Origin: Fibrella arboris
Lineage (GTDB): Bacteria > Bacteroidota > Bacteroidia > Cytophagales > Spirosomataceae
Reading direction: 5' to 3'
DNA: 64,000 nt
Assembly: GCF_041321095.1 (NCBI RefSeq)
Contig: NZ_JBGGWE010000003.1
Location: 124,001 to 188,000 of the forward strand
In this document: positions 44,656 to 52,365 of the stretch, piece by piece
How positions within the stretch are numbered: position 1 is the first letter of the stretch
Layout: the number at the start of each line of letters is the position of its first letter
Notes under the pieces: generated by a model
Database searches by the model: none
Told to the model about the DNA's origin: nothing
The model's input: only the letters and a program-made list of their open reading frames with translations
Program-made: the position numbers and the translations under genes

Positions 44656-44682
44656 GCCCGACTCCTGCCAGTCGGGCTTTTT
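44656..44682 (+). terminator. Terminator-like hairpin in the pheT leader
   Basis: GCCCGAC (44656-44662) pairs with GTCGGGC (44671-44677) across an eight-base loop and is followed directly by five T residues, ten bases before the pheT ATG. The upstream gene is divergent, so there is no plus-strand transcript from another gene to end here. This makes attenuation of pheT a reasonable hypothesis. Confidence 0.6.
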
Positions 44683-44691
44683 GATAGACAC

Positions 44692-47136
44692 ATGAACATT
44701 TCATATAGTTGGCTTACCCAGTTTATCGACGTTGACAAAACGCCCGACGAACTGGATCATATCCTCACCAGCACCGGCCTTGAAGTTGACGGCATCGAAC
44801 GCGTCGATCTGATTCCCGGCGGCCTGACGGGCGTAGTTATTGGCACCGTCCTGACCTGCGAGCGCCACCCCGACGCCGACAAGCTGAGCATTACGACCGT
44901 AGATGTAGGCGGCGAACAACCCCTCAACATCGTCTGCGGTGCGCCCAACGTGGCGGCGGGGCAGCGCGTCGTGGTGGCCACCGTCGGCGCTACGCTTCAC
45001 CCGAAAAACGGGGAGCCCTTTGCCATTAAAAAGGCAAAAATCCGGGGCGCCGCTTCTGAAGGCATGATCTGCGCCGAAGATGAAATCGGCCTGGGCGAAT
45101 CTCATGCGGGCATTATGGTGCTCACGACCGACGTACCCAACGGAACGCCCGCTGCGAAATTCTTTGATCTTGAAGCCGATTCGCGCATCGAAATCGGTCT
45201 GACGCCCAACCGCGCCGATGCCGCTTCGCACCTTGGCGTAGCCCGCGATCTGCGCGCCGTGCTGGATATCCCCGTGAAATGGCCATCTGTCGATGCGTTC
45301 GCTGTGGCCTCCACTGATTTTACGCTCCAGGTACGTGTCGAAGACGCTGAGGCCTGCCCGCGCTACACCGGCCTGACGATGAGTGGCCTCACGGTTGCTG
45401 AATCGCCAAAGTGGTTGAAACAACGCCTGCTTAGCATCGGCCTGACGCCCATCAACAACATCGTCGACATCACCAATTTCGTGTGTCACGGCTTGGGTCA
45501 ACCGATGCATGCCTTCGACGCTGCCGCCATTACAACGGGCGAAGTGGTGGTGAAGACGCTGCCCGCAGGTACGTTGTTCACGACCCTCGATGGCGTTGAG
45601 CGGAAACTGTCGGCTACGGACCTGATGATCTGCAATGGCGAATCGGAAGGTATGTGTATTGGCGGTGTGTTCGGCGGAAAAACGTCGGGTGTATCGGAGA
45701 AAACGACCCGGATCTTCCTGGAGTGCGCTTATTTCTCCCCCGCTTCGATTCGGAAAACAGCCCAGCATCACGGCCTGAAAACCGATGCCTCCTTCCGCTA
45801 CGAACGCGGCACGGACCCCAATATGCCCATTTTCGCCTTGACATATGCGGCGCTGCTTATTCAGGAAGTAGCTGGGGGCAGCGTAACATCCAACATTGTC
45901 GACCTGTATCCGCAGCCCATCGCTGATTTCCGTATTCCCGTTACCTACCGCAACATCGACCGGCTGATTGGTATTCAGATCGACCGCAAACGCATCATCC
46001 AGATTCTGAACGCGCTCGACATTCAGGCAGCTGACCTGACGGAATCAGGTTTCGTGGCGGTGGTTCCCCCCTATCGGGTCGACGTAACGCGCGAAGCCGA
46101 TATCGTTGAAGAGATTTTGCGCATCTACGGGCTCGATAACGTACCGCTGTCGCCAAGTCTGTCGGCCAACACATTGTCGGAGTTTCCAGCCACGGATGTG
46201 AACCAGTTACAGGGCCGTATCGGGCAGGTGCTGGCCGCCAACGGATTCGTGGAAGCCATGTCCTTGTCGATGACCCGTCCGGCTTACCATGATGCCATCC
46301 GCGACAGCCTGCCCCTGGCCGATGTGCGTCTGCTTAATCCGTTGAGCGATGAGTTGTCGGTGATGCGCCAGACCATGCTGTTCTCGGTGCTGGAAGCACT
46401 GGTGTATAACCTTAACCGCCGTCAGCGCGATTTGAAGCTATTTGAATTTGGCAAGGTCTATGGCAGCAGCCAGGTCGAGAACGAATCAGGTACGTCATCA
46501 AAGAAATACCACGAGTCGCCCCGGCTGGCCTTGGCGATGGTGGGCGACAAAGCCGCCGAAAGCTGGGAGCAGAAGGGCCAGTCGGTCGCTTTCCATGATC
46601 TGAAGGCGGCCGTTCATACAGTACTGGCTTCACTTCGCATTCAGCCAACCGACCAGCAGCCCGCTGACCCGGCGCAGTTTCAGTATGGCCTGACCTATAC
46701 GGTTAATAAAAAACCGATTGTTACGTTCGGGTTAGTACAGCCAAAGCTGGCTAAATTAGCCGACGCAAAACAAGCTGTTTATTATGCCGATTTCGATTGG
46801 GCCTTATTGACTAAACGATACAGCGGCAAAACCAGTTACGTAGACGTTCCGCGATTCCCGGAGGTACGTCGGGATTTGTCGCTTGTCATCGATAAGACGG
46901 TCTCCTTCGAGCAGATTCAGAAACTGGCCACACAAACGGAACGAAAATTGTTACGGGGTATCAACGTGTTCGACGTGTATGAGGGCGACAGCCTGGGCAG
47001 CGGCAAAAAAGCCTATGCGGTAAGCTTTACGCTTCAGGACGCCACGCAAACCCTCACCGACGCCGTGATCGACAAAACAATGCAACGACTAATGAATCAA
47101 TTTGAAAAGGAATTAGGAGCAGTCATTAGAAAATAA
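44692..47136 (+). CDS. pheT: Phenylalanyl-tRNA synthetase beta subunit
   Basis: The 814-residue protein starts MNISYSWLTQFIDVD and has the full PheT order: tRNA-binding OB domain (TVDVGGEQPLNIVCGAPNV), B3/4 and B5 domains, the core (RYERGTDPN) and the C-terminal FDX-ACB domain (DVPRFPEVRRDLSLVIDK). It works with PheS, which is not in the window. The ATG at 44692 matches family starts; the in-frame ATG at 44638 lies in the leader and is rejected. The stop TAA is followed immediately by hairpin C. Confidence 0.97.
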   Translation: MNISYSWLTQFIDVDKTPDELDHILTSTGLEVDGIERVDLIPGGLTGVVIGTVLTCERHPDADKLSITTVDVGGEQPLNIVCGAPNVAAGQRVVVATVGATLHPKNGEPFAIKKAKIRGAASEGMICAEDEIGLGESHAGIMVLTTDVPNGTPAAKFFDLEADSRIEIGLTPNRADAASHLGVARDLRAVLDIPVKWPSVDAFAVASTDFTLQVRVEDAEACPRYTGLTMSGLTVAESPKWLKQRLLSIGLTPINNIVDITNFVCHGLGQPMHAFDAAAITTGEVVVKTLPAGTLFTTLDGVERKLSATDLMICNGESEGMCIGGVFGGKTSGVSEKTTRIFLECAYFSPASIRKTAQHHGLKTDASFRYERGTDPNMPIFALTYAALLIQEVAGGSVTSNIVDLYPQPIADFRIPVTYRNIDRLIGIQIDRKRIIQILNALDIQAADLTESGFVAVVPPYRVDVTREADIVEEILRIYGLDNVPLSPSLSANTLSEFPATDVNQLQGRIGQVLAANGFVEAMSLSMTRPAYHDAIRDSLPLADVRLLNPLSDELSVMRQTMLFSVLEALVYNLNRRQRDLKLFEFGKVYGSSQVENESGTSSKKYHESPRLALAMVGDKAAESWEQKGQSVAFHDLKAAVHTVLASLRIQPTDQQPADPAQFQYGLTYTVNKKPIVTFGLVQPKLAKLADAKQAVYYADFDWALLTKRYSGKTSYVDVPRFPEVRRDLSLVIDKTVSFEQIQKLATQTERKLLRGINVFDVYEGDSLGSGKKAYAVSFTLQDATQTLTDAVIDKTMQRLMNQFEKELGAVIRK

Positions 47137-47232
47137 GTTTACTGTTTTCAGTTTACTGTCTTCTGTTGCGCTGCTGAGGCACGAATTGCCGAATTAGCGG
47201 AGCAACAGAAGACTGTAAACTGAAAACAGAAG
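47137..47232. repeat. Heptad-arm hairpin C (28-bp perfect arms, 41-nt core)
   Basis: The array starts at the base after the pheT stop with GTTTACT, GTTTTCA, GTTTACT and GTCTTCT. Bases 47142-47169 and 47202-47229 are exact complements. The core 47166-47206 is 41 nt (TTGCGCTGCTGAGGCACG and onward). The outermost units of the two arms differ (GTTTACT on the left, complement of GTCTTCT on the right). The next gene starts at 47244. Confidence 0.95.
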
Positions 47233-47243
47233 ACAAAAAAAAG

Positions 47244-47582
47244 ATGGTTTCCGAATCAAGGCTTTTTGTACTGCTGGAAGACTTTGAACATAAAGTCTTC
47301 GATCTGACTGAGCGCATGGCTCAGCAGCGGCAGCGCATTGAGCAGTTGGAACGCGAAAATACAGAACACCAAAACGCGATCCGGGACCTTCAAAATCAAC
47401 TAAAACAGCAGCAGAAAAAAGCGGCGGATAGTCCTCCGGCGTTTACAAAGTCGAAAGATTTAAGTAAACTTGTAAGCAGCAACCTGCCCGACGCGGTTGC
47501 CCGTGAAGAAGTAAAGCAGAAACTCGATGAGTATATCCGGGATCTTGACCGGTGCATTGCCCATCTGAGTACCTTGTCATAA
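47244..47582 (+). CDS. Small coiled-coil protein, possible cell-division factor
   Basis: The 112-residue protein is strongly charged, with heptad spacing from about residue 10 to 60 (VFDLTERMAQQRQRIEQLER, then a glutamine-rich run), which predicts a coiled coil. The C-terminal part (LSKLVSSNLPDAVAREEVKQ) looks helical. It lies directly before zapA, so a role at the division ring like ZapB is plausible, but no sequence family was recognised. Confidence 0.65.
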   Translation: MVSESRLFVLLEDFEHKVFDLTERMAQQRQRIEQLERENTEHQNAIRDLQNQLKQQQKKAADSPPAFTKSKDLSKLVSSNLPDAVAREEVKQKLDEYIRDLDRCIAHLSTLS

Positions 47583-47642
47583 TACACCAATAGCGTACCC
47601 AGTCTAAGCAGTTTAGGCTGGTCAGCCAGTGCCACACATACA

Positions 47643-47930
47643 ATGGAAGAACGGCTAGCGATCCATATCAAAATTGCAGACCGCGACTATCGCTTCAAGT
47701 CGTTGCCCGAGGAAGAAGTCTTCCTGCGCGACGCTGGCAAGCTTATTCGCGAGCGCATGGAGGTACACCGGAGCCGGGGCGTGCGCGACACGCAGGACAT
47801 TTTGGCCCTGGTGGCCCTTGATTGTTTGGTATCGAGCCTGAAATCTGATGATCAGGCGCGACAGATGCAGAACCGCATCTATGACAGGATTGCCCAATTA
47901 AACCAGACCATCACGCCGAGCCTGGCATAG
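47643..47930 (+). CDS. zapA: Cell division protein ZapA
   Basis: The 95-residue protein matches ZapA: an N-terminal beta segment (LAIHIKIADRDYRFKSLPEE), the helix LRDAGKLIRERMEVHRSRGV and the block TQDILALVALDCLVS before a coiled-coil end. ZapA binds and bundles FtsZ filaments. The order pheT, coiled-coil gene, zapA, rny is, from memory, recurrent in Cytophagales. In many bacteria 6S RNA follows zapA, but only 54 bases separate it from rny here, which leaves no room. Confidence 0.9.
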   Translation: MEERLAIHIKIADRDYRFKSLPEEEVFLRDAGKLIRERMEVHRSRGVRDTQDILALVALDCLVSSLKSDDQARQMQNRIYDRIAQLNQTITPSLA

Positions 47931-47984
47931 GTGGCGCGTTAGTCTCCTTCTCCCCACGGGAACCGGTGTTGTAGCGGGTGCATA

Positions 47985-49652
47985 ATGAACTATGTTCAAC
48001 CCAAACGATACCTATTAATGACAACGACTAGTATAATACTGATCATCCTGTGCAGCGTCATTGCCGCAGGAATCGGTGTTTTTATGGGGCGCAAATCGCT
48101 CCAGGGCGCTATCGCCGATAAACAACAGGAAGCCGAAGCCAAAGCCGCCGACATTCTGAAAACAGCCGAACTTCAGGCCGAAACGATCAAGAAAGATCGC
48201 ATGCTGGAAGCCAAAGAGAAATTTCTCCGCCTGAAAGCTGAATTTGAAGAACAGACCAACGAAAAGCGGGGCTTACTCCAACAAAACGAAGCGAAACTGA
48301 AACAGCGCGAACAGCAGCTAGCTCAACAGGCCGATCAGCAACGTACCCGCGAAGGTGAACTGAACCAGCTTAAGAATGAGATCAACTTACTTAAAAACGA
48401 AGTAGCCCAGCAACGGAACGCCCTTGGCCAACAGACAGAAGCCCTGAACCGCCGCAACGAAGACGTTGATCGCCGCCAGGCCGAAGCTGATAAGATGCTG
48501 GCCGAGCAGGTGTCGCAACTCGAAAAAATCGCTGGTCTTTCGGCCGAGCAGGCGCTGGAACGCATGGTTGACACGCTGAAGGCTGAAGCCGATACACGCG
48601 CATCAGCTTATGTGAAGAACATGCTGGAAGAAGCCAAGCTGACCGCTACCAAAGAAGCCAAGAAAGTAGTCATTGACACCATTCAACGGACGGCCACCGA
48701 GCACGCCATCGAGAACTGCGTTTCTGTCTTCAACATCGAATCAGACGATATAAAAGGCAAGGTTATTGGTCGCGAAGGGCGCAACATCCGGGCGCTGGAA
48801 GCCGCTACCGGCGTTGAAATCATCGTCGACGATACACCCGAAGCCATCATTATTTCCGGCTTCGATCCGGTTCGTCGTGAAGTGGCCCGGCTTTCGCTGC
48901 ATCGCCTGGTGCAGGATGGCCGTATTCACCCGGCCCGTATTGAAGAGATCGTGGCCAAAACCCGCAAAAATATCGAAGACGAGATCGTGGAAATTGGTGA
49001 GCGGACGGTGATTGATCTCGGTATTCACGGCTTGCACCCCGAGCTGATCAAGATGATTGGCCGGATGCGTTTCCGGTCGAGCTACGGGCAGAACCTGCTG
49101 CAGCACTCGCGTGAGGTGGCAAAACTCTGCGCCACCATGGCCGCCGAATTGGGGCTGAATGCCAAGCTCGCCAAACGGGCTGGATTGCTGCACGATATTG
49201 GTAAAGTATGGCCTGAAGAAGCCGAACTGCCCCACGCCCTGCTGGGTATGGAACTGGCCAAGAAGTACAAGGAGAACCCCGAGGTAGTGAACGCCATTGG
49301 CGCTCACCACGACGAAATAGAAATGACCAGCATGATCTCGCCGATCGTGCAGGTGTGTGACGCCGTTTCTGGCTCCCGTCCTGGTGCCCGCCGCGAGATG
49401 ATGGAGTCGTACATCAAACGCCTGAAAGAACTCGAAGAACTAGCTACTAATTTCCAGGGGGTCGTTAAATGCTACGCCATTCAGGCCGGTCGTGAACTAC
49501 GCGTGATGGTCGATGCTGATCACGTTACCGACGAGCGGGCAGGTACGTTGTCGTTCGAGATATCGCAGAAGATCGAGAAAGAGATGCAATATCCGGGTCA
49601 GATCAAAGTGACCGTTATCCGCGAGATGCGTTCGGTAGCTTACGCTAAGTAG
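47985..49652 (+). CDS. rny: Ribonuclease Y
   Basis: The 555-residue endoribonuclease has one N-terminal membrane helix (TSIILIILCSVIAAGIGVFM), a long charged coiled coil to about residue 195, a KH RNA-binding domain (VIGREGRNIRALEAATGVEI) and an HD domain with AGLLHDIGKVW and GAHHDEIEM. It starts mRNA decay at the inner membrane. The ATG at 47985 is used; another ATG at 48018 sits closer to the helix and may be the true start. A 31-bp perfect stem terminates the gene. Confidence 0.95.
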   Translation: MNYVQPKRYLLMTTTSIILIILCSVIAAGIGVFMGRKSLQGAIADKQQEAEAKAADILKTAELQAETIKKDRMLEAKEKFLRLKAEFEEQTNEKRGLLQQNEAKLKQREQQLAQQADQQRTREGELNQLKNEINLLKNEVAQQRNALGQQTEALNRRNEDVDRRQAEADKMLAEQVSQLEKIAGLSAEQALERMVDTLKAEADTRASAYVKNMLEEAKLTATKEAKKVVIDTIQRTATEHAIENCVSVFNIESDDIKGKVIGREGRNIRALEAATGVEIIVDDTPEAIIISGFDPVRREVARLSLHRLVQDGRIHPARIEEIVAKTRKNIEDEIVEIGERTVIDLGIHGLHPELIKMIGRMRFRSSYGQNLLQHSREVAKLCATMAAELGLNAKLAKRAGLLHDIGKVWPEEAELPHALLGMELAKKYKENPEVVNAIGAHHDEIEMTSMISPIVQVCDAVSGSRPGARREMMESYIKRLKELEELATNFQGVVKCYAIQAGRELRVMVDADHVTDERAGTLSFEISQKIEKEMQYPGQIKVTVIREMRSVAYAK

Positions 49653-49720
49653 AACAGCATAAATCACAAACGAAAAAGCCGGGCTAGTACCCGGCTTTTT
49701 CGTTTGTGATTTATGCTGTT
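49653..49720. terminator. Perfect 31-bp stem bidirectional terminator
   Basis: Bases 49653-49683 and 49690-49720 are exact reverse complements around a six-base loop. AAAAAGCCGGG and CCCGGCTTTTT at the centre give a U-run on both strands. It stands between convergent rny and the isomerase gene. A second stem with 14-bp arms (49744-49757 and 49767-49780) lies closer to the isomerase stop but has its T and A runs in the reverse order for a terminator. Confidence 0.88.
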
Positions 49721-49793
49721 TACGTTTCGTTGCCTTCAACGTCTTTTTTGTCATCCCTCCTGCGTCGGGATGACAAAAAAAGCTGTCGAGAAT

Positions 49794-50663
49794 TTACACG
49801 CTCAGCTTCTGCATGTTTTTGAAGCTTACCGCGATGGCCTCCAGCGGGGTACCTTTTGTGACGGCATCCTGCTCAACGAAATAGTGCTTAACACCGCCGG
49901 TTTTGGCTGCATCCAGGATACGCTGGAAATCAACTGAGCCGGTGCCTACTTCGGCAAACTCCTTCTTCTCCGTTTTGGCAATGTCTTTCATGTGTACCAG
50001 CGGAAAACGACCGGGGTTCTGCTTGAACAGTTCAACAGGGTCTTTTCCAGCAATGATCGTCCAGTATAAATCCAGTTCCATCTTCACCATCTTGGGATCA
50101 GTGCCTTTCAGAATGATGTCGTAGCCAAGCTGCCCATCGAGTGGCTGGAATTCGAAATCGTGGTTATGATACACGAACTGGATACCCGCTTTGTGGCAGG
50201 TTTCGGCCGCTTTGTTGAAGAGATCAACAAAGCCCTTGTAGTCATCGGCTTTCTTACGGTCGGCGGGCATGATATACGCGCAGGCCATGTACTTCTGACC
50301 AATCGTATTGGCATCTTCCACGATCTTCTCCCAGCCATTCTTTAGCTGATTGGGCATGTAGTGACCGCTAGGCGAGGTAAGACCCAGACTTTTTAACTGA
50401 TCTTTAAAGGCTTGTGGCGTTTTACCGAAGTATTTACCGTCGTTATACCCAAACGTTTCAACTTCTTTATAGCCGATCTCGGCAACCCGCTTCAGCACAG
50501 AATCAGGATCTTTGCTCAGTTCGTTCCGCAAGGTGTAGAGCTGTAAACCCACATTCTTGATGGGTTTAGCCTGCGCCTCAAAGCGGCTCAACAAGGGCAG
50601 AGATAACGCTAATGCGCTTGTTTTCAGAAAGTCAGCGCGAGAAATAGTGGGCGATTGTGCCAT
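49794..50663 (-). CDS. Exported sugar phosphate isomerase/epimerase family protein
   Basis: The 289-residue protein has an exported leader (SRADFLKTSALALSLPLL) with a Tat-like SRADF start, then a TIM-barrel of the AP-endonuclease-2 superfamily (VGLQLYTLRNEL, then FVYHNHDFEF, VKMELDLYWT and LVHMKDI). Histidines and acidic residues in these blocks fit a metal site. Such exported proteins are common in Bacteroidota and probably act on sugars in the periplasm. The ATG at 50663 is preferred over a TTG two codons earlier. Confidence 0.87.
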   Translation of the reverse strand: MAQSPTISRADFLKTSALALSLPLLSRFEAQAKPIKNVGLQLYTLRNELSKDPDSVLKRVAEIGYKEVETFGYNDGKYFGKTPQAFKDQLKSLGLTSPSGHYMPNQLKNGWEKIVEDANTIGQKYMACAYIMPADRKKADDYKGFVDLFNKAAETCHKAGIQFVYHNHDFEFQPLDGQLGYDIILKGTDPKMVKMELDLYWTIIAGKDPVELFKQNPGRFPLVHMKDIAKTEKKEFAEVGTGSVDFQRILDAAKTGGVKHYFVEQDAVTKGTPLEAIAVSFKNMQKLSV

Positions 50664-50829
50664 TATCAAAGGTTAGTTAATTAGAAAGACAAAAGCATTA
50701 GAAATGCAATTCTGTTTGTCAGACAACGAATAAACAAATAGGTTTATCCGAGCCATGACGTATCTATTACTTTCAGAAGATCAACAAGCGAATTACCTAC
50801 TAACCAGGTTGCTTAAAACAGGGCCGCCT

Positions 50830-52098
50830 TTACCGCTGATCGGCATATTGCCTTTCCAACTGACTGTGCACAGTGGGGGCCTTTGCCAACTTCAGACTGC
50901 GTTCACTTAACCAGACGGCGATGATATACAGGAAAACGACGTTGTAGGTGATCAGTGTATAAGCCTGCGTATAATCGGAAAGGCGATTACCCAACAGATC
51001 ACTGGTCATAAAACCAACCGAGATAGCAACGATGCACATCCAACGGCGCAGACTGGCTGCCTGCTGTACTGTCAGCAGGTGATAGAGGCCGGCCACAATA
51101 AGCAGCAGCGTGACATGGTGCCCTTCCCAGGCCACGCCAGACACCAATAACATGGTCAGGAAAGTAAGCAGGATCGCCAGAAAGGGCAGCTGGCGTTGCT
51201 TTCGGGTTAACCAGACGTACCTGTACGTGATACCCATTATCAGTAGTCTGATTGCCAGGCTGATCTTGCCAACTACCGCCGGCGGCCAGCTCACGACGTT
51301 GTATGTGATTCCATTGATGGTATCGTGGGCTGTCAGCAGCTTCGCCAGTAGTGGCGAAATACCGAACGCAATCCAGTCGGTAAAGACTTTACCGGTTAGA
51401 AACGGTTTGAACGTGATGTTCCAATAATCGAAATAATCCTGAATTCCCTGATTTACGCCCCGGAAGCCCATCAGGATAACGGCGAAAAGCGCCGTGAAGC
51501 CAAGCGCTGCAAGTACGGTCTGTTTCGGTCGCCGGAAAGCTAGTGTGACGACAAGCAACAGGGCCATTACTTTAATCCACATGGCCAGCGTTAACAGGCC
51601 CAGCGCCGCTAACCGATGTCCTTTCAGGTACGTGTATAAGCCACCAAAGCAAAGCAGCGCAATTACTTCATTGACATTTACCCACAAAATGTTGTGCCAG
51701 AAATAGCGGATACTAGCCACGAGGCCAATCACCAGAGCTACCCCTAGAGCTGCCCTGGGAAAGTAAAAACGTAGCAGTTTATAGACCAGTGTGATGATAA
51801 CCAGCCAGGCTGCAAAGTTGAACAGCGTAAAGACGACCACAGCCACCGGAAACGGCATCAGGGCCAGGATCTGGCAGAATAGCACAGCTATGGGTGGATA
51901 TAAAAACTCCTGAGAACCGGGCACTGGCTCATAGAGTGGTTTGTCGGCCAGAAACTTTCCGCCAACAGCCCAATAGATATACACATCGCCGTTGACACCC
52001 TGGTACGAATACTGTCGGATCGCGATGACAATGGCCAGCACTAGAAAAGCAGCTAGTAGATACCAGCGGCGACGGGCAAAGAGGAGAACTTCACTCAT
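50830..52098 (-). CDS. GT87-like membrane mannosyltransferase (DUF2029)
   Basis: The 422-residue protein has about ten membrane helices and the family pattern GVNGDVYIYWAVGGKFLADKPLY near residues 34-57, with FLYPPIAVLFCQILALMP following. These match DUF2029/GT87 polyprenyl-phosphate-mannose transferases. Acidic residues in the first loop would be catalytic. It stands alone, and its acceptor is unknown. Confidence 0.82.
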   Translation of the reverse strand: MSEVLLFARRRWYLLAAFLVLAIVIAIRQYSYQGVNGDVYIYWAVGGKFLADKPLYEPVPGSQEFLYPPIAVLFCQILALMPFPVAVVVFTLFNFAAWLVIITLVYKLLRFYFPRAALGVALVIGLVASIRYFWHNILWVNVNEVIALLCFGGLYTYLKGHRLAALGLLTLAMWIKVMALLLVVTLAFRRPKQTVLAALGFTALFAVILMGFRGVNQGIQDYFDYWNITFKPFLTGKVFTDWIAFGISPLLAKLLTAHDTINGITYNVVSWPPAVVGKISLAIRLLIMGITYRYVWLTRKQRQLPFLAILLTFLTMLLVSGVAWEGHHVTLLLIVAGLYHLLTVQQAASLRRWMCIVAISVGFMTSDLLGNRLSDYTQAYTLITYNVVFLYIIAVWLSERSLKLAKAPTVHSQLERQYADQR

Positions 52099-52365
52099 TT
52101 AATCGATAGACTTTGATATCACAACGTTGAGTCTCGTTCAGGCCGGTATGGCTACCCGGCGAACGTATTACCTGACATAACGGACCAACCAACTGTGTTT
52201 TGTAATGGAACCTTTAGAACGGCCCATTTTTCGATAATTAGTTAGCTTATGTACACTATAAGATCAGGAGCGGCTATAAGTCTGGTAGATTCAGGCGCCA
52301 TTTTGCGAATGCGACCCCTACGGGCTATTTTTCCAGAACACTCATTATACAACCTGATATAACTT

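Noticed and set aside
49743..49782. Second stem near the isomerase stop as an intrinsic terminator
   Set aside because: Its T run precedes and its A run follows the stem on both strands, so neither transcript would get a 3' U-tract; the 31-bp stem nearby fits better.
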